In this document: one piece after another, positions 43,670 to 53,056 of the stretch
How positions within the stretch are numbered: the stretch's first letter is position 1
Layout of the letters: every line of letters begins with the position of its first letter
Program-made: the position numbers and the translations under genes
DNA from: Hymenobacter frigidus
Lineage (GTDB): Bacteria > Bacteroidota > Bacteroidia > Cytophagales > Hymenobacteraceae
Assembly: GCF_014640435.1 (NCBI RefSeq)
Contig: NZ_BMGY01000002.1
Coordinates: 167,015 to 231,014, forward strand
Length of the DNA: 64,000 bases
Direction: 5' to 3'
The notes under the pieces: generated by a model
The model's database searches: none
Told to the model about the DNA's origin: nothing
The model's input: only the letters and a program-made list of their open reading frames with translations

Positions 43670-46600
43670 TTACTGCCGCACCAAGCGATGCGCTACGCTT
43701 CCCTCGGTGCTGGTCACTTTCAGCACATACACGCCGGTAGCGAGCGTGGTCAAATCCAGCTCACACGTGGTTGCGCTGGCGGCCATCGTGCCGGTCAGCA
43801 TTTCCTGGCCCAAAGCGTTGTACACCACTAGCTGGGCCCGGGAGTGACTGCCGCTCAGCGTCACCGTGAGGCGGCCGGTGGTGGGGTTCGGGTACACCGT
43901 CAGCTCGGCGGCGGACAGGCCGGCACGGGCTGCCGTCACCACCGTCGACACCGGAGCGGAAGGCAGCGAGGCGCAGCCCGTGGCGTTGGTCACCACCACG
44001 GTGTAGCTGCCGTTCTGCGTGGCGGTGTAGGTTGCGTTCGTAGCGCCGGCAATTACCACCCCGTTCAGGTAGAACTGGTACGTGGCGCCCGGCGCGGCCG
44101 AGGCCGTGAGCAGCGCCCCGCTGGCCGTGAGCGTGGGCTGTGCCGGCAGCGCGTTGATGGTGAGCGGGGCCGTGGCCGAAGTCGCCGCGCAGCCGCCGCT
44201 AGCGGCCACCGTATTGGTCACGGTGTAGGTTCCCGGCGTTGAAGCCGTCAGGTTGATGGCTCCCGTCGCGGCGTTCACGCTCAGACCAGTAGTGGACGTG
44301 AACGTGCCCGCTGCGCTGCCCGTGGCCAACATAGCGGCCGCTGTTCCGGTGGCACAGTAGCTGCTGTTGGCATAGCTAAACGTAGCCACGGCCGGGGCCG
44401 TGATGGTCACGCTGGCCGTGCCCGTGCTCGGGCAGGGGCCGCCCAGGCTGTAGGTCACCGTGTAGATACCGGCCGTGCTCGCGCTCGGGGCAATGGCGCC
44501 CGTGCTCGCGTTCAGGCTCAGTCCGCTTGGGGCCGCAAACGTACCGCCCGCCGTTCCCGTCACCGTGGGCGTCGTCATCAGCGAATTGCTGCGGCAGAAG
44601 CTGGCCGCCGGATACGCGAAGGTGGCCGTGGTGGTCGGATTCACCGTGACCGTGGTGGCCACCGAAGTGGTAGCGCAGCCGCTGGCGCTGGTCACCGTCA
44701 CGGCGTAGCTGCCCGCCGTGGTGGCGGAGTAGCTGGCTGCGGTGGCCCCGCCGATGGGTTGCCCGTTGAGTAGGAACTGGTAGAGGAGGCCGTTGCCGCT
44801 TGGTGCCGTGAGCACCACCGAACCACCGGCGCAGAAAGTAATAGGGCCACCGGCCACGAGGCTGGCCACCGGCGCGGTATTCACCGTCACCGAGGCCGTG
44901 GCCGATACGGCCGCGCAAGCCCCCGAAGCGGCGATGGTATTGGTCACGGTGTACGTGCCGGGCTGGCTCAAGCTCAAATCAATGGCGCCCGTCGCCGCGT
45001 TCAGGCTCAGCCCGGCGGGGGCCGCACTGAAGGTGCCCGCGCTGCCGCCGCCCGAGAACGTGGGCAGAGCCGCCGTGGCTGCGCCAGCACAGTAGCCCGT
45101 GGCGCTGCTGTAGGAGAAGGTGGCCACGGGGGCCGTCGTAATGGTTACGTTCACGGTGCTGCTGGCCGGGCAGGTACCGCCCACGCTGTAGGTTACCGCA
45201 TAAGTCCCGGCCGTGCTGGTTTGCAGGTTAATCGTGCCGGTAGCCGGGTCGATAACCAAACCCGCCGGGGCGGAGAACGTGCCGCCGGCCGCCCCCGAAA
45301 CCGTGGGCATGGGATTGGCCGCCGTGGGGCAGAACGTAGTGCCCCCCGCGTAAGCAAAGGTGGCATTCGGCGTAGCCGTGATAGTAACCGAGGCCGTGCT
45401 GCTGCCCGGGCAAGGGCTGCCGCCCACATAAGTGACGGTGTAGGTGCCGGGTTGGCTTTGGCTCAGGTTCAGTACGCCCGTGGCGGGGTTAAGGCTCAGC
45501 CCCGTACCCGAAGCCGAAAAGCTGCCGCCGCTAATAGATACCGTGGGGCTGGCCGTGCCCGCGCCCTGGCAGAAGCTGCTCGCCGCGTAGCTGATTGTAG
45601 GCGTAGCAATGGGGTTGACCGTAACCGGCACGGCCGCCGCCGTAGCCGAGCAAGCGCCCGCGTTGGTGATGACCACGCTGTAGGAGCCGCTGGCCGAGGC
45701 CACGAACGTGGCATTGGTAGCCCCGCTGATGGCTTGGCCGTTGTTCAAAAACTGGTAGGTGCTGCCCGCCCCCCCGCCATTGGCGGTGAGGGTGACGGCG
45801 CCGCCCTGGCAAAAAGTCGTTGGCCCGCTGGCGGCCAGGCTGGCCACTGGCACGGTGCCGATGTTAACCTGCGCCGTGGCCGTAGCACTTGGGCAGCCGC
45901 CCGCAGCGGCCACGGTGTTGGTCACGGTGTAAGTACCCGGCTGGCTTTGGGCCAGGTCAATAGCTCCGGTACCGGCATTGAGCACCAGGCCCGCTGTCGA
46001 GGTGAACATGCCAGCTGAGGCGCCGCTGGCCAGCGTCGGCGTGGGGGTGGTGCCGCCCACGCAGTACGTGGCGGCGCCGTAGCTGAACGTGGCCACGGCC
46101 GGAGCCGTGATGGTCACGGTGGCCGTGCCGGTGCTCGGGCAGGGGCCGCCCACGCTATACGTTACGGTATAAGTGCCCGGCGTGCTGGCTGCCAGGTTGA
46201 TGGTGCCGGTGCTGGCATCGCCGCTCAGGCCCACGGGAGCCGACGAGAAAGCGCCGCCCGTAGTGCCCGTAATGGTAGGCGTGGGTGAGGTGCCGCTGTT
46301 CTGGCAGAAAGCCGACGCGCTATAGGAGAAGGTAGCCGTGGTTTGCGGGTTTACCGTCACCAAAGTGGCGGTGGAAGTACCCACGCAGCCACCGGCGCTG
46401 GTAATAACCACACCGTAGCTGCCGTTGGCCGTGGCCGTGTAGGTGCTGCTGGTCGCGCCGCTGATGGGCTGGCCACCGTTCAGGAACTGGTAGGTAGCGC
46501 CGACGGCTCCGCCCGTGGCCGTGAAGATTACGCTGCCGCCCTGGCAGAACGTGGTGGGGCCACTGGCCGCGAGGGCGGCTGCCGGAGCCGCTTCAATGGT

Positions 46601-48439
46601 CAGACTTACCGCCGTGCTGCTGGGGCAACCCCCTCCCACGCTGTAAGTCACGCTGTAGGTGCCGGCCGTGCTGGCCGTCAGGTCCACCGCGCCGGTGCTG
46701 CTGCTCAGGCTCAGGCCCGAAGGAGTAGCCGTGAACGTACCGCCCGGGGTTCCCGTGATGGCGGGCGTGGGTGGGGTGCCGCTGTTCTGGCAGAAAGCCG
46801 CCGCGCTGTAGGAGAAGGTAGCCGTGGTTTGCGGGTTCACCACTACGCCGATGGCGTTGGAGGTAGCCGTGCAGCCGCCGGGGTTGGCAACAACGGCCGT
46901 GTAGTTGCCGCTGGCCGTGGCCGTGTAGGTGCTGCTGGTCGCGCCGCTGATGGGCTGGCCGTTGTTCAGGAACTGATAGGTGGCGCCAGTAGCCCCGCCG
47001 CTGGCGGTGAGCACGACGCTGCCGCCCTGGCAGAACGTGGTGGCCCCGCCGGCCGCGAGCGTGGCCACGGGCTGCGCCGTGAGCACCACGGAGGTAGTGG
47101 CCGAAACGGCCGCGCAGCCATTAGCAGCCGCCACGGTGTTAGTCACGGTGTAAGTGCCGGGTTGGCTCTGGACCAAGTCGATGGCTCCGGTGCTGGCGTT
47201 CAAACTCAGGCCCGCGGGACTGGCCGAGTAGGTGCCGGTTGTGGCCCCGGTGGCGGCCGTGGGCGTGAGGGTGCCCGCCGTGCCGGCGCAGCGGCTGCCG
47301 CCCACGTAGCTAAAGTCCGCCGTAGGCGCGGCCGTAATGGTGATGTTGGCCGCGGCGGTGCCGGGGCAGCTGCCCCCGCTGGTGTAGACCACGCTATACG
47401 TGCCGGGCTGGCTCTGCGCCAGGTTAATTGTGCCCGTGTTGGTGTTCAAACTCAGGCCCGTGGTGGTCGAGAAGGTGCCGCCCGTGGGCGTGACCGTGGC
47501 CGTGGGGTTGGTGGCGCCGCTCTGGCAGTAGCTGGCGGCTGGGTAGCTGAGCGTGGCCACGGTGGGCTGAGTCACCGTGACGGTGACGGCGTTGGACGTG
47601 GCCGAGCAGGTAGCCGGGTTGTTGACCACCACGGTGTAGGTGCCACTCGTCGTGGCCGAGTAGGTTGAGGCGGTGGCGCCGGGAATCTGGTTGCCGTTCT
47701 TCAAAAACTGATAGGTGTAATTGGCTGCGCCGTTGCCAGTTACGTTGGCCGTGAGCAGCACCGAGCCGCCCTGGCAAAAAGTCGTGGGCATGTTCGTGTT
47801 CAGGTTCACCACGTTCTGCGGCTGCACTTGAATCTGTATGGAAGCGGAAACCGCCGAGCAGCCCGCCGCATCGGTCACCCGCACCGAATAGCTGGCGCTG
47901 TTGGTGACGGTGGCCGTGTACACCTGGTTCGTGGCCCCAACGATGTTGATGCCGTTGCGCAGAAACTGGTAAGTGTAGTTGCCGCTCGGGCCCGCCACCA
48001 GGTAAATGGTGCCTTGCTGGCAAAACCGCGTCGGGCCCTGCGAGTTGATGGTGGCCGTGGGCGGCTGGTTCACCGTCACCGTAGCCACGGTGGAGGTCAC
48101 CGGGGCGTTGGCCCCGTTCTGCACCACGGCCCGGAAGCTGGTGGTTTGGGTCAGGTTGGAAAAGGTATAGGTCGGGGCCGTGCCGGCCACGTCCACGTAG
48201 CCGTTGCCGCTGTTGGTCTGGTACCTCAGGATGGAGCCGGTATAGCCCGTGAGCGTGAGCGTGCCGGAGTTAAAACCCGCGCACACCGTGCTGGTAGCCG
48301 GGCTCAGTGTGCCCCCATCCGGCCCCGGCGACTGCGCCAGGACCTGTCCGGGCAGCCAGCAGGCGGCCACCAGCCAGAGCCAGGCCATTGGGCGGGACCA
48401 GCCCTTCAGCGGGCGGTTCATACGTAGGAGTGTAGTCAT
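43670..48439 (-). CDS. Giant repeat-rich secreted protein with T9SS sorting domain
   Basis: Product of 1589 residues. The signal peptide lies around MAWLWLVAACWLPGQVLAQS. The body alternates two module types. Ten modules of about 75 residues begin like ATFSYSAAAFCQ and end near SQPGTYTVTYS plus GGxCP. At least six Ig-like modules of about 80 residues begin like TTFCQGGSVVLTA and contain YQFLNNGQPISGATSSTYTA. All are rich in Thr, Ser, Gly and Ala, with paired Cys. The C-terminus AELTVYPNPTTGRLTVTLSG to AHRLVRQ is a T9SS domain. It is probably an adhesin or surface fibre. Neighbouring modules are similar, so copy number may vary by recombination. Confidence 0.88.
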   Translation of the reverse strand: MTTLLRMNRPLKGWSRPMAWLWLVAACWLPGQVLAQSPGPDGGTLSPATSTVCAGFNSGTLTLTGYTGSILRYQTNSGNGYVDVAGTAPTYTFSNLTQTTSFRAVVQNGANAPVTSTVATVTVNQPPTATINSQGPTRFCQQGTIYLVAGPSGNYTYQFLRNGINIVGATNQVYTATVTNSASYSVRVTDAAGCSAVSASIQIQVQPQNVVNLNTNMPTTFCQGGSVLLTANVTGNGAANYTYQFLKNGNQIPGATASTYSATTSGTYTVVVNNPATCSATSNAVTVTVTQPTVATLSYPAASYCQSGATNPTATVTPTGGTFSTTTGLSLNTNTGTINLAQSQPGTYSVVYTSGGSCPGTAAANITITAAPTADFSYVGGSRCAGTAGTLTPTAATGATTGTYSASPAGLSLNASTGAIDLVQSQPGTYTVTNTVAAANGCAAVSATTSVVLTAQPVATLAAGGATTFCQGGSVVLTASGGATGATYQFLNNGQPISGATSSTYTATASGNYTAVVANPGGCTATSNAIGVVVNPQTTATFSYSAAAFCQNSGTPPTPAITGTPGGTFTATPSGLSLSSSTGAVDLTASTAGTYSVTYSVGGGCPSSTAVSLTIEAAPAAALAASGPTTFCQGGSVIFTATGGAVGATYQFLNGGQPISGATSSTYTATANGSYGVVITSAGGCVGTSTATLVTVNPQTTATFSYSASAFCQNSGTSPTPTITGTTGGAFSSAPVGLSGDASTGTINLAASTPGTYTVTYSVGGPCPSTGTATVTITAPAVATFSYGAATYCVGGTTPTPTLASGASAGMFTSTAGLVLNAGTGAIDLAQSQPGTYTVTNTVAAAGGCPSATATAQVNIGTVPVASLAASGPTTFCQGGAVTLTANGGGAGSTYQFLNNGQAISGATNATFVASASGSYSVVITNAGACSATAAAVPVTVNPIATPTISYAASSFCQGAGTASPTVSISGGSFSASGTGLSLNPATGVLNLSQSQPGTYTVTYVGGSPCPGSSTASVTITATPNATFAYAGGTTFCPTAANPMPTVSGAAGGTFSAPAGLVIDPATGTINLQTSTAGTYAVTYSVGGTCPASSTVNVTITTAPVATFSYSSATGYCAGAATAALPTFSGGGSAGTFSAAPAGLSLNAATGAIDLSLSQPGTYTVTNTIAASGACAAVSATASVTVNTAPVASLVAGGPITFCAGGSVVLTAPSGNGLLYQFLLNGQPIGGATAASYSATTAGSYAVTVTSASGCATTSVATTVTVNPTTTATFAYPAASFCRSNSLMTTPTVTGTAGGTFAAPSGLSLNASTGAIAPSASTAGIYTVTYSLGGPCPSTGTASVTITAPAVATFSYANSSYCATGTAAAMLATGSAAGTFTSTTGLSVNAATGAINLTASTPGTYTVTNTVAASGGCAATSATAPLTINALPAQPTLTASGALLTASAAPGATYQFYLNGVVIAGATNATYTATQNGSYTVVVTNATGCASLPSAPVSTVVTAARAGLSAAELTVYPNPTTGRLTVTLSGSHSRAQLVVYNALGQEMLTGTMAASATTCELDLTTLATGVYVLKVTSTEGSVAHRLVRQ

Positions 48440-48628
48440 AAAAAGAAAGAGAAAGTGAGAAGCTTGGTCTGAACGAATGCGGTAAGTACACAGACAGGGC
48501 CTGAACCAAAGAGCTTAAGCCGGGACTGCCCCCATGCTTGAAAATACTCAGCGCGGAGCAGCCATCAGTATCAGGACCAGGGCACAAGAGTAGCGGCCCA
48601 ACATGATGCGAACATGAACAAGACATTC

Positions 48629-49021
48629 CTAAGAAGCTGTTTGAGTTCGCAGAAATTCAGGGTTCTGCGGATGTTAACTACTGCAATCCAGGTATTTGCA
48701 TGACGCAACATCCGGTCGTATTCTTTGGACAAGCGCCGGTTCATGTCGAGTCACGCAAACGTGCGCTCGATAATTCAGCGCCGGGCGTGGATGCAGAAAT
48801 TGGTTTTCCGCACCGGTACGCGCGCTGGTTTCTCGACCCGGATGCCGTAGCGTTGGGCCAGCTGCTGGCGGAAAACACCGTGAAAGAAACTGTCCATGAA
48901 AACGACCTGGACGGCTCCCAGCAGTTCGTGCGTGGCGGTTACCTCGTCCCAGAAAGCAATGGCCGCGGCTCCGTCCACCGCATGAGCGGGGCGCACCCGA
49001 CTGGCCAGCACCTGGCCCGGC
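48629..49021 (-). pseudogene. Remnant of an IS5-like transposase (C-terminal part)
   Basis: Read on the minus strand, the segment gives VLASRVRPAHAVDGAAAIAF, then MDSFFHGVFRQQLAQRYGIR and NFCIHARR. It continues, past a TGA, as IIERTFA, another TGA, and LDMNRRLSKEYDRMLRHAN to VNIRRTLNF. Intact relatives have RRWIIERTFAWLDMNRRLSK here, so both TGA codons replace tryptophan (TGG). Everything before the RVRPAHAV part is missing. The end of the window carries the last codons of a closely related copy. This is a fossil of the same IS type. Confidence 0.75.
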
Positions 49022-49597
49022 TCAACTGTTTAGCGTGAGCAGGTTCCAGCGTCCGTGCTGGCGTTGGATTTTGGTGATGGAGGCAAAGTCGATGCGCAGC
49101 TGAAAGGCGTTGCGCAAGGGTATTTCCAGGCAATTGGCCACCAGCGCCCGAATGGTGCCGCCGTGGCTGAATACCAGCACGGGGCCCGGCCCCCCGGCTG
49201 CGCCGCCGTCCGCCAGCTCGGCCAGGAAAGCCGCCGCCCGCAGCTGCACGGCCCCGAATGTTTCGCCGCCGGGCGGGGCCAGCGTCACGTAGTCGGCCAT
49301 CCACGGTGCGGTTTCGGCGGGCGACAGGTCATTCCAGGCGCGGTTTTCCCACGCGCCGAAGTGCATCTCGCGCAGGCGCTCATCGGGCGTAACAACGGAG
49401 GCAAACTCGGCGGCCAGCGCCTGGCACCGCGCCGCCGGACTGCTATAGGTGTGGTAGCCCTGCGGCGGCGCGGGCGGGAGCTTGGCCCGCAGCGCCACCA
49501 CTTCCGCGGCAAAGGTGTCGGCCAGGGGCACGTCGTAGTGGCCGTAGCAGAGGCCAGTGGCGGCCACGGCGGTGTGGCGAATCAGATAAATTTCCAT
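49022..49597 (-). CDS. cobC: Alpha-ribazole phosphatase / histidine phosphatase family
   Basis: Product of 191 residues from ATG at 49597. It is a phosphoglycerate-mutase-like enzyme: LIRHTAVAATGLCYGHYDVP carries the catalytic His and LVFSHGGTIRALVAN the second His, while LREMHFGAWENRAW is typical of CobC. It removes the phosphate from alpha-ribazole phosphate or from the adenosylcobalamin phosphate product. It overlaps cobS by 16 bp and ends the cob operon. Histidine phosphatases of this group vary in substrate, so the gene context carries much of the assignment. Confidence 0.87.
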   Translation of the reverse strand: MEIYLIRHTAVAATGLCYGHYDVPLADTFAAEVVALRAKLPPAPPQGYHTYSSPAARCQALAAEFASVVTPDERLREMHFGAWENRAWNDLSPAETAPWMADYVTLAPPGGETFGAVQLRAAAFLAELADGGAAGGPGPVLVFSHGGTIRALVANCLEIPLRNAFQLRIDFASITKIQRQHGRWNLLTLNS

Positions 49598-50376
49598 GCG
49601 ATTCCGAGCAGTAAGAATAAGTACACGACCACCTCGGCCACTTGCTGAATGGCCCCGAGGCAGTCGCCGGTGTAGCCCCCAATCCAGCGCTGAAAGTAGC
49701 GGGCCAGGCCGCTTCTGACGGCCGCCAGCGGGAGCAGCACTAGCAGCACGGCCGGGCGCTGCTGCCAGTTGGCGTAGAGCAGCAGGGGCAGGCTGCCCAA
49801 CAGCAGCCCAGTGCCCAGCTCGGCGCGGCTGATTTTCTTGGCTACGGGCTTGGCCTTGCTGTCCTCGTTTTCGCGGGCGTAGCTGTGGGTGAAGATGCAG
49901 GCCAGGGCCGTGGCCCGGCTCAGCGGGTGAGCCAGCAGCAGGGCCGGGCCCACCAACGGGGGAGGCAGCCCGCGCAGCACCAGGAACTTCAGGCTCAGCA
50001 GCAAGGTCAGCCCGGTGACGCCGTAGGTGCCCAGGCGGCTGTCTTTCATGATTTCCAGGATTTTGAGCTTGGTCCAGCCGCCGCCAAAGCCGTCGCACAC
50101 GTCGGCGAACCCGTCTTCGTGGAATGCCCCGGTGAGCAGGATGCTGGCTCCCATGCTCAGCAGCAGGGCCACGTCGTCGCCCAGCCGCAGCAGGCGCCCA
50201 CCCGCGTACACGGCCGCTGCCACCGCGCCCACCAGCCAGCCGATGAGGGGAAAGTAGCTGGTGGCCTTGTTGAGCAGCGCATCCGAATACCCCACCCAGG
50301 CCGGCACCGGCAGCCGGGTATAAAACTGCACCGCGAGCAGCAGCAGGCGCAAGTGATGGCGGGGCCAGGAATCCAT
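49582..50376 (-). CDS. cobS: Adenosylcobinamide-GDP ribazoletransferase
   Basis: Product of 264 residues from ATG 50376 (an ATG at 50394 overlapping cobT is possible). It is a membrane enzyme with hydrophobic helices (RLLLLAVQFYTRLPVPAW, LTLLLSLKFLVLRGL, VVVYLFLLLGIAWKF). It has the family hallmark GAFHEDGFADVCDGFGGGW with acidic residues for Mg2+, and SRLGTYGVTGL. It joins adenosylcobinamide-GDP and alpha-ribazole to give cobalamin at the inner membrane. It overlaps cobC and follows cobT closely, all in one operon. Confidence 0.93.
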   Translation of the reverse strand: MDSWPRHHLRLLLLAVQFYTRLPVPAWVGYSDALLNKATSYFPLIGWLVGAVAAAVYAGGRLLRLGDDVALLLSMGASILLTGAFHEDGFADVCDGFGGGWTKLKILEIMKDSRLGTYGVTGLTLLLSLKFLVLRGLPPPLVGPALLLAHPLSRATALACIFTHSYARENEDSKAKPVAKKISRAELGTGLLLGSLPLLLYANWQQRPAVLLVLLPLAAVRSGLARYFQRWIGGYTGDCLGAIQQVAEVVVYLFLLLGIAWKFI

Positions 50377-50390
50377 AAGCGGCCGGTTTC

Positions 50391-51464
50391 TCAATTCGTT
50401 TGTGTGGGACGAACTGCTTGGGAGCCGGAATCGTCGCTGACGCCGGCGCTTTCGAAAGACGCCATCTCATTCAAAAAGCCCGCTGCGGCCCGCACCAAGG
50501 GGTAGGCCAGCGCGCAACCCGTGCCCTCGCCCAGGCGCAGGCCCAGGCGCAGCAGCGGCCGGCCGCCTAGCTCAGCCAGCAGCCGGCGATGACCCTGCTC
50601 GTCCGACTCGTGGCAGAATACGCAGTAGCCCAGCACCGCCGGGGCCAGCCGGGCGGCCACCAACAGCGCCGCCGAAGCAATAAAGCCGTCAATGAGCAGC
50701 AGCATGCGGTGCTCGGCGGCGCGCAGCAGGGCCCCGCACATCTGCGCGATTTCGAAGCCGCCGAAGGTGGCCAGTACGGCCAGCGGGGCGGTTCCTACGG
50801 TGGAGTGGGCTGCCACGGCGCGCGTCAGCGTATCGAGCTTGTGGGCCAGGCCGGCCGCGTCGAGGCCGGTGCCGCGGCCCACGCAATCCACCAGGGCATG
50901 GCCGGTGAGTTGGTGCATGAGCACGGCGGCCGCGGATGTGTTGCCGATGCCCATCTCGCCCACTCCCAGCACGTTGCAGCCGCTGGCGTGCAGCTCGTCG
51001 GCCAGGCGGGCGCCGCGCTGCAGGGCGTCGGTACATTGGGCGGCGGTCATGGCCGGCTCGTGGGCGAAGTTGCGGGTGCCTTCGGCGATTTTCTCGTCGC
51101 GCACGGTGGGCAGGTCAGCAAAAGAGCCCCGCACGCCGGCATCGACAATGGTCAGGCCCAAGCCGTTCTGGTGGCAGAACACGTTGATGGCCGCCCCGCC
51201 GCTCGCGAAGTTGCGCACCATCTGGTGGGTCACTTCGGGCGGGTACTGGCTCACGCCGGCCTGGGCAATGCCGTGGTCGGCGGCAAACACCAGCACGTGC
51301 GGCCGGTGCAGCGCCGGCCGCAGGGTCTGCTGCACCAGCGCGATTTGGTGGGCCAGGGCTTCGAGTTGGCCCAGGGCGCCCAGAGGCTTGGTTTTGGTGT
51401 CAATTTTGTGCTGGATGGCGGCGCTCAGCGCGGCATCGGGCGGGGTGATATTCCAGGAATTCAT
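50391..51464 (-). CDS. cobT: Nicotinate-nucleotide-dimethylbenzimidazole phosphoribosyltransferase
   Basis: Product of 357 residues. It makes alpha-ribazole phosphate from nicotinate mononucleotide and a lower-ligand base, normally dimethylbenzimidazole. Motifs: [45 protein letters not shown] and [13 protein letters not shown], which are typical of CobT. Its ATG overlaps the stop of the adenosyltransferase gene by 4 bp, which suggests coupled translation. Because the bluB-like gene nearby is a remnant, the base probably has to come from outside or from another locus. Confidence 0.93.
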   Translation of the reverse strand: MNSWNITPPDAALSAAIQHKIDTKTKPLGALGQLEALAHQIALVQQTLRPALHRPHVLVFAADHGIAQAGVSQYPPEVTHQMVRNFASGGAAINVFCHQNGLGLTIVDAGVRGSFADLPTVRDEKIAEGTRNFAHEPAMTAAQCTDALQRGARLADELHASGCNVLGVGEMGIGNTSAAAVLMHQLTGHALVDCVGRGTGLDAAGLAHKLDTLTRAVAAHSTVGTAPLAVLATFGGFEIAQMCGALLRAAEHRMLLLIDGFIASAALLVAARLAPAVLGYCVFCHESDEQGHRRLLAELGGRPLLRLGLRLGEGTGCALAYPLVRAAAGFLNEMASFESAGVSDDSGSQAVRPTQTN

Positions 51465-52069
51465 GCGGCAGGCTGTTCGGGTTGGGGGGTGTCCTCGGCG
51501 CGCTTAAAGCGCTTGTAGAGAAATAGCTGCCATTTTTCTTCGGCCACGCCGGCCTTGTCCATCTCGGCACGGGCCAGGGTGAAAAACAGGTCCGAGAGGC
51601 GGTTGATGTAGGCCGGGATGATGGGGTTTACCGCGTCGGTGGCCATCAGACTCACCAGGCGGCGCTCGCCGCGGCGCATTTGGGTGCGCACTACGTGGCA
51701 CAGGGCCGACACTTCGTTGCCGCCGGGCAGCAGGAAGTAGTCGGAAGCCGTTTTCATTTGGCCTTCCAGCTCGTCAATCCACTCCTCGCACTGCTGCGCG
51801 CCGTCGGCCGGCATGGGGTTGGTATTGATTTTCTTGGCATCCGAGGGCCGGGCCAGGTGCGACATCATGTCCATCAGGTCCTTCTGGATGGTGTGGAGTC
51901 GTGGCTGCCAGGCGTGGTCCGCGCCGAGCTTCACGCGCAGCAACCCCAGCGTGGAGTTGGCCTCGTCGAGGTCGCCCATGCACTCCACGCGCACGTCGTC
52001 TTTGGGCACGCGCGAGCCGCCGAAGAGGCCCGTGGTGCCAGCGTCACCTTTTTTGGTATAGATTTTCAT
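51461..52069 (-). CDS. Cob(I)alamin adenosyltransferase, PduO type
   Basis: Product of 202 residues. [20 protein letters not shown] is the PduO-type ATP-binding N-terminus, and the four-helix bundle contains [17 protein letters not shown] and [15 protein letters not shown], where conserved Arg residues contact ATP. It transfers the adenosyl group to the reduced cobalt of corrinoids. The gene overlaps cobT by 4 bp and follows cobU. The C-terminal 20 residues are variable. Adenosylation in an assembly operon fits corrinoid salvage. Confidence 0.93.
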   Translation of the reverse strand: MKIYTKKGDAGTTGLFGGSRVPKDDVRVECMGDLDEANSTLGLLRVKLGADHAWQPRLHTIQKDLMDMMSHLARPSDAKKINTNPMPADGAQQCEEWIDELEGQMKTASDYFLLPGGNEVSALCHVVRTQMRRGERRLVSLMATDAVNPIIPAYINRLSDLFFTLARAEMDKAGVAEEKWQLFLYKRFKRAEDTPQPEQPAA

Positions 52070-52106
52070 GGGGTAATAAGGGGTTTAACCAACAGTTCTT
52101 AAACAG

Positions 52107-52610
52107 TTATTTTACCACCAGCGGCAGGCCCGATACCATGAAAATGGCGCGGTCGGCCCGCTGGGCAATGTGCTGGTTCAGCCAGCCCTGCAAATCCGTG
52201 AACTTACGGCCGGCTTCGGTAGTAGCGTGCAGGCCCATGCCCAACTCGTTGGAGATGACCAGCAAGGTGCAGTCCTGCTGCCGGAGCAGGTCGAACTCAG
52301 CTTTGGCTTGCTGTAAGGCCGTGTCCACATCGTATTCGGCGTCGGCGAAGAAGTTCGTGAGCCACAGCGTCACGCAGTCCAGGACCACGGTGCGGCCGCC
52401 CAGGTCGAGGCGGCTTAGGTACTTTTCTTCTTCCAGGGTGGTCCAGCGGGCGTCGCGGTCGGCTACGTGCCGGGCAATGCGCTGGCGGTGGTCGTCGTCC
52501 CAGGCCCGTGAGGTAGCGAGGTAGACCGGGGTGGGGCTAAGCTGGAGGGCCAGGTCCTGGGCGTAGCGGCTTTTGCCCGAGCGCTGCCCGCCGGAGATGT
52601 AAGTAAGCAC
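52107..52610 (-). CDS. cobU: Adenosylcobinamide kinase/guanylyltransferase
   Basis: Product of 167 residues. The P-loop GGQRSGKSRYAQDLA is at the N-terminus, followed by WTTLEEEKYLSRLDL and VVLDCVTLWLTNFF, the conserved CobU core. LLVISNELGMGLHATTEAGR carries the second conserved block. It phosphorylates and then guanylylates adenosylcobinamide, the step before CobS. A 70-bp gap separates it from the collapsed receptor gene upstream and 37 bp from the adenosyltransferase downstream. Confidence 0.95.
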   Translation of the reverse strand: MLTYISGGQRSGKSRYAQDLALQLSPTPVYLATSRAWDDDHRQRIARHVADRDARWTTLEEEKYLSRLDLGGRTVVLDCVTLWLTNFFADAEYDVDTALQQAKAEFDLLRQQDCTLLVISNELGMGLHATTEAGRKFTDLQGWLNQHIAQRADRAIFMVSGLPLVVK

Positions 52611-52681
52611 AGGCTGGAAATTTAGCAGTTATTAAAAACGACCCGACTGCGGCCGGCGCGGCCGGGCCGGTCACGATTAGC

Positions 52682-53008
52682 CTAAAAGTTTATGGTGTAG
52701 CGGCCGGTCAGGTTGCGGCCTGGCAGGTTGTAGCCCCGCTTCTCGTAGTAGTTTTCGTCGGTCAGGTTGTTGGCCAGTACCGATAAGGTGTGGCGCTCGG
52801 TGGCCGTGCGGTTGGCCGTCACCACTACATCGGGAAGGCGCTGGTACCGAAGTGTATCGGTGAGGGCCGGAGTTACTGGGCAGCGGAGTGTTTCGACGGG
52901 CACCTGGGCCTGGGCACCGTGGCCGGCCCCGGCCAGCAGCATCGTGCCCGACAGTTTGGCTTCAAAGCCGAAAGCCTGGCGACGACGGGGAGTAGCGTGT
53001 TCTTTCAT
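52682..53008 (-). pseudogene. Collapsed TonB-dependent receptor (BtuB-like), internal deletion
   Basis: An open frame of 108 codons from ATG 53008. The N-terminus is a signal-like region (GTMLLAGAGHGAQAQVPV), then LPDVVVTANRTATERH, which matches the start of a BtuB/TonB-receptor plug. The next residues, TLSVLANNLTDENYYEKRGY, and the end NLPGRNLTGRYTINF match the final strands of the beta-barrel. About 500-600 residues of plug and barrel are missing, in frame. The product cannot be a barrel and would be at most a small periplasmic peptide. Its place between btuFCD and cobU suggests the parent was the cobalamin receptor. Confidence 0.75.
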
Positions 53009-53056
53009 GATTAATCTAAAGAGCAGAAAATCAGGTAACAGAAAATGCAAGAGGAA

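Noticed and set aside
45221..47668. Long plus-strand frames of 265 and 441 codons inside the repeat-protein gene
   Set aside because: They are shadows of the repetitive minus-strand gene and merely repeat Arg/Ala/Gly-rich patterns.
43670..48439. CRISPR or short tandem repeat array in the repetitive region
   Set aside because: The repeats are about 225-465 bp, in frame and encode protein modules; no regular 25-40 bp repeats with unique spacers exist.
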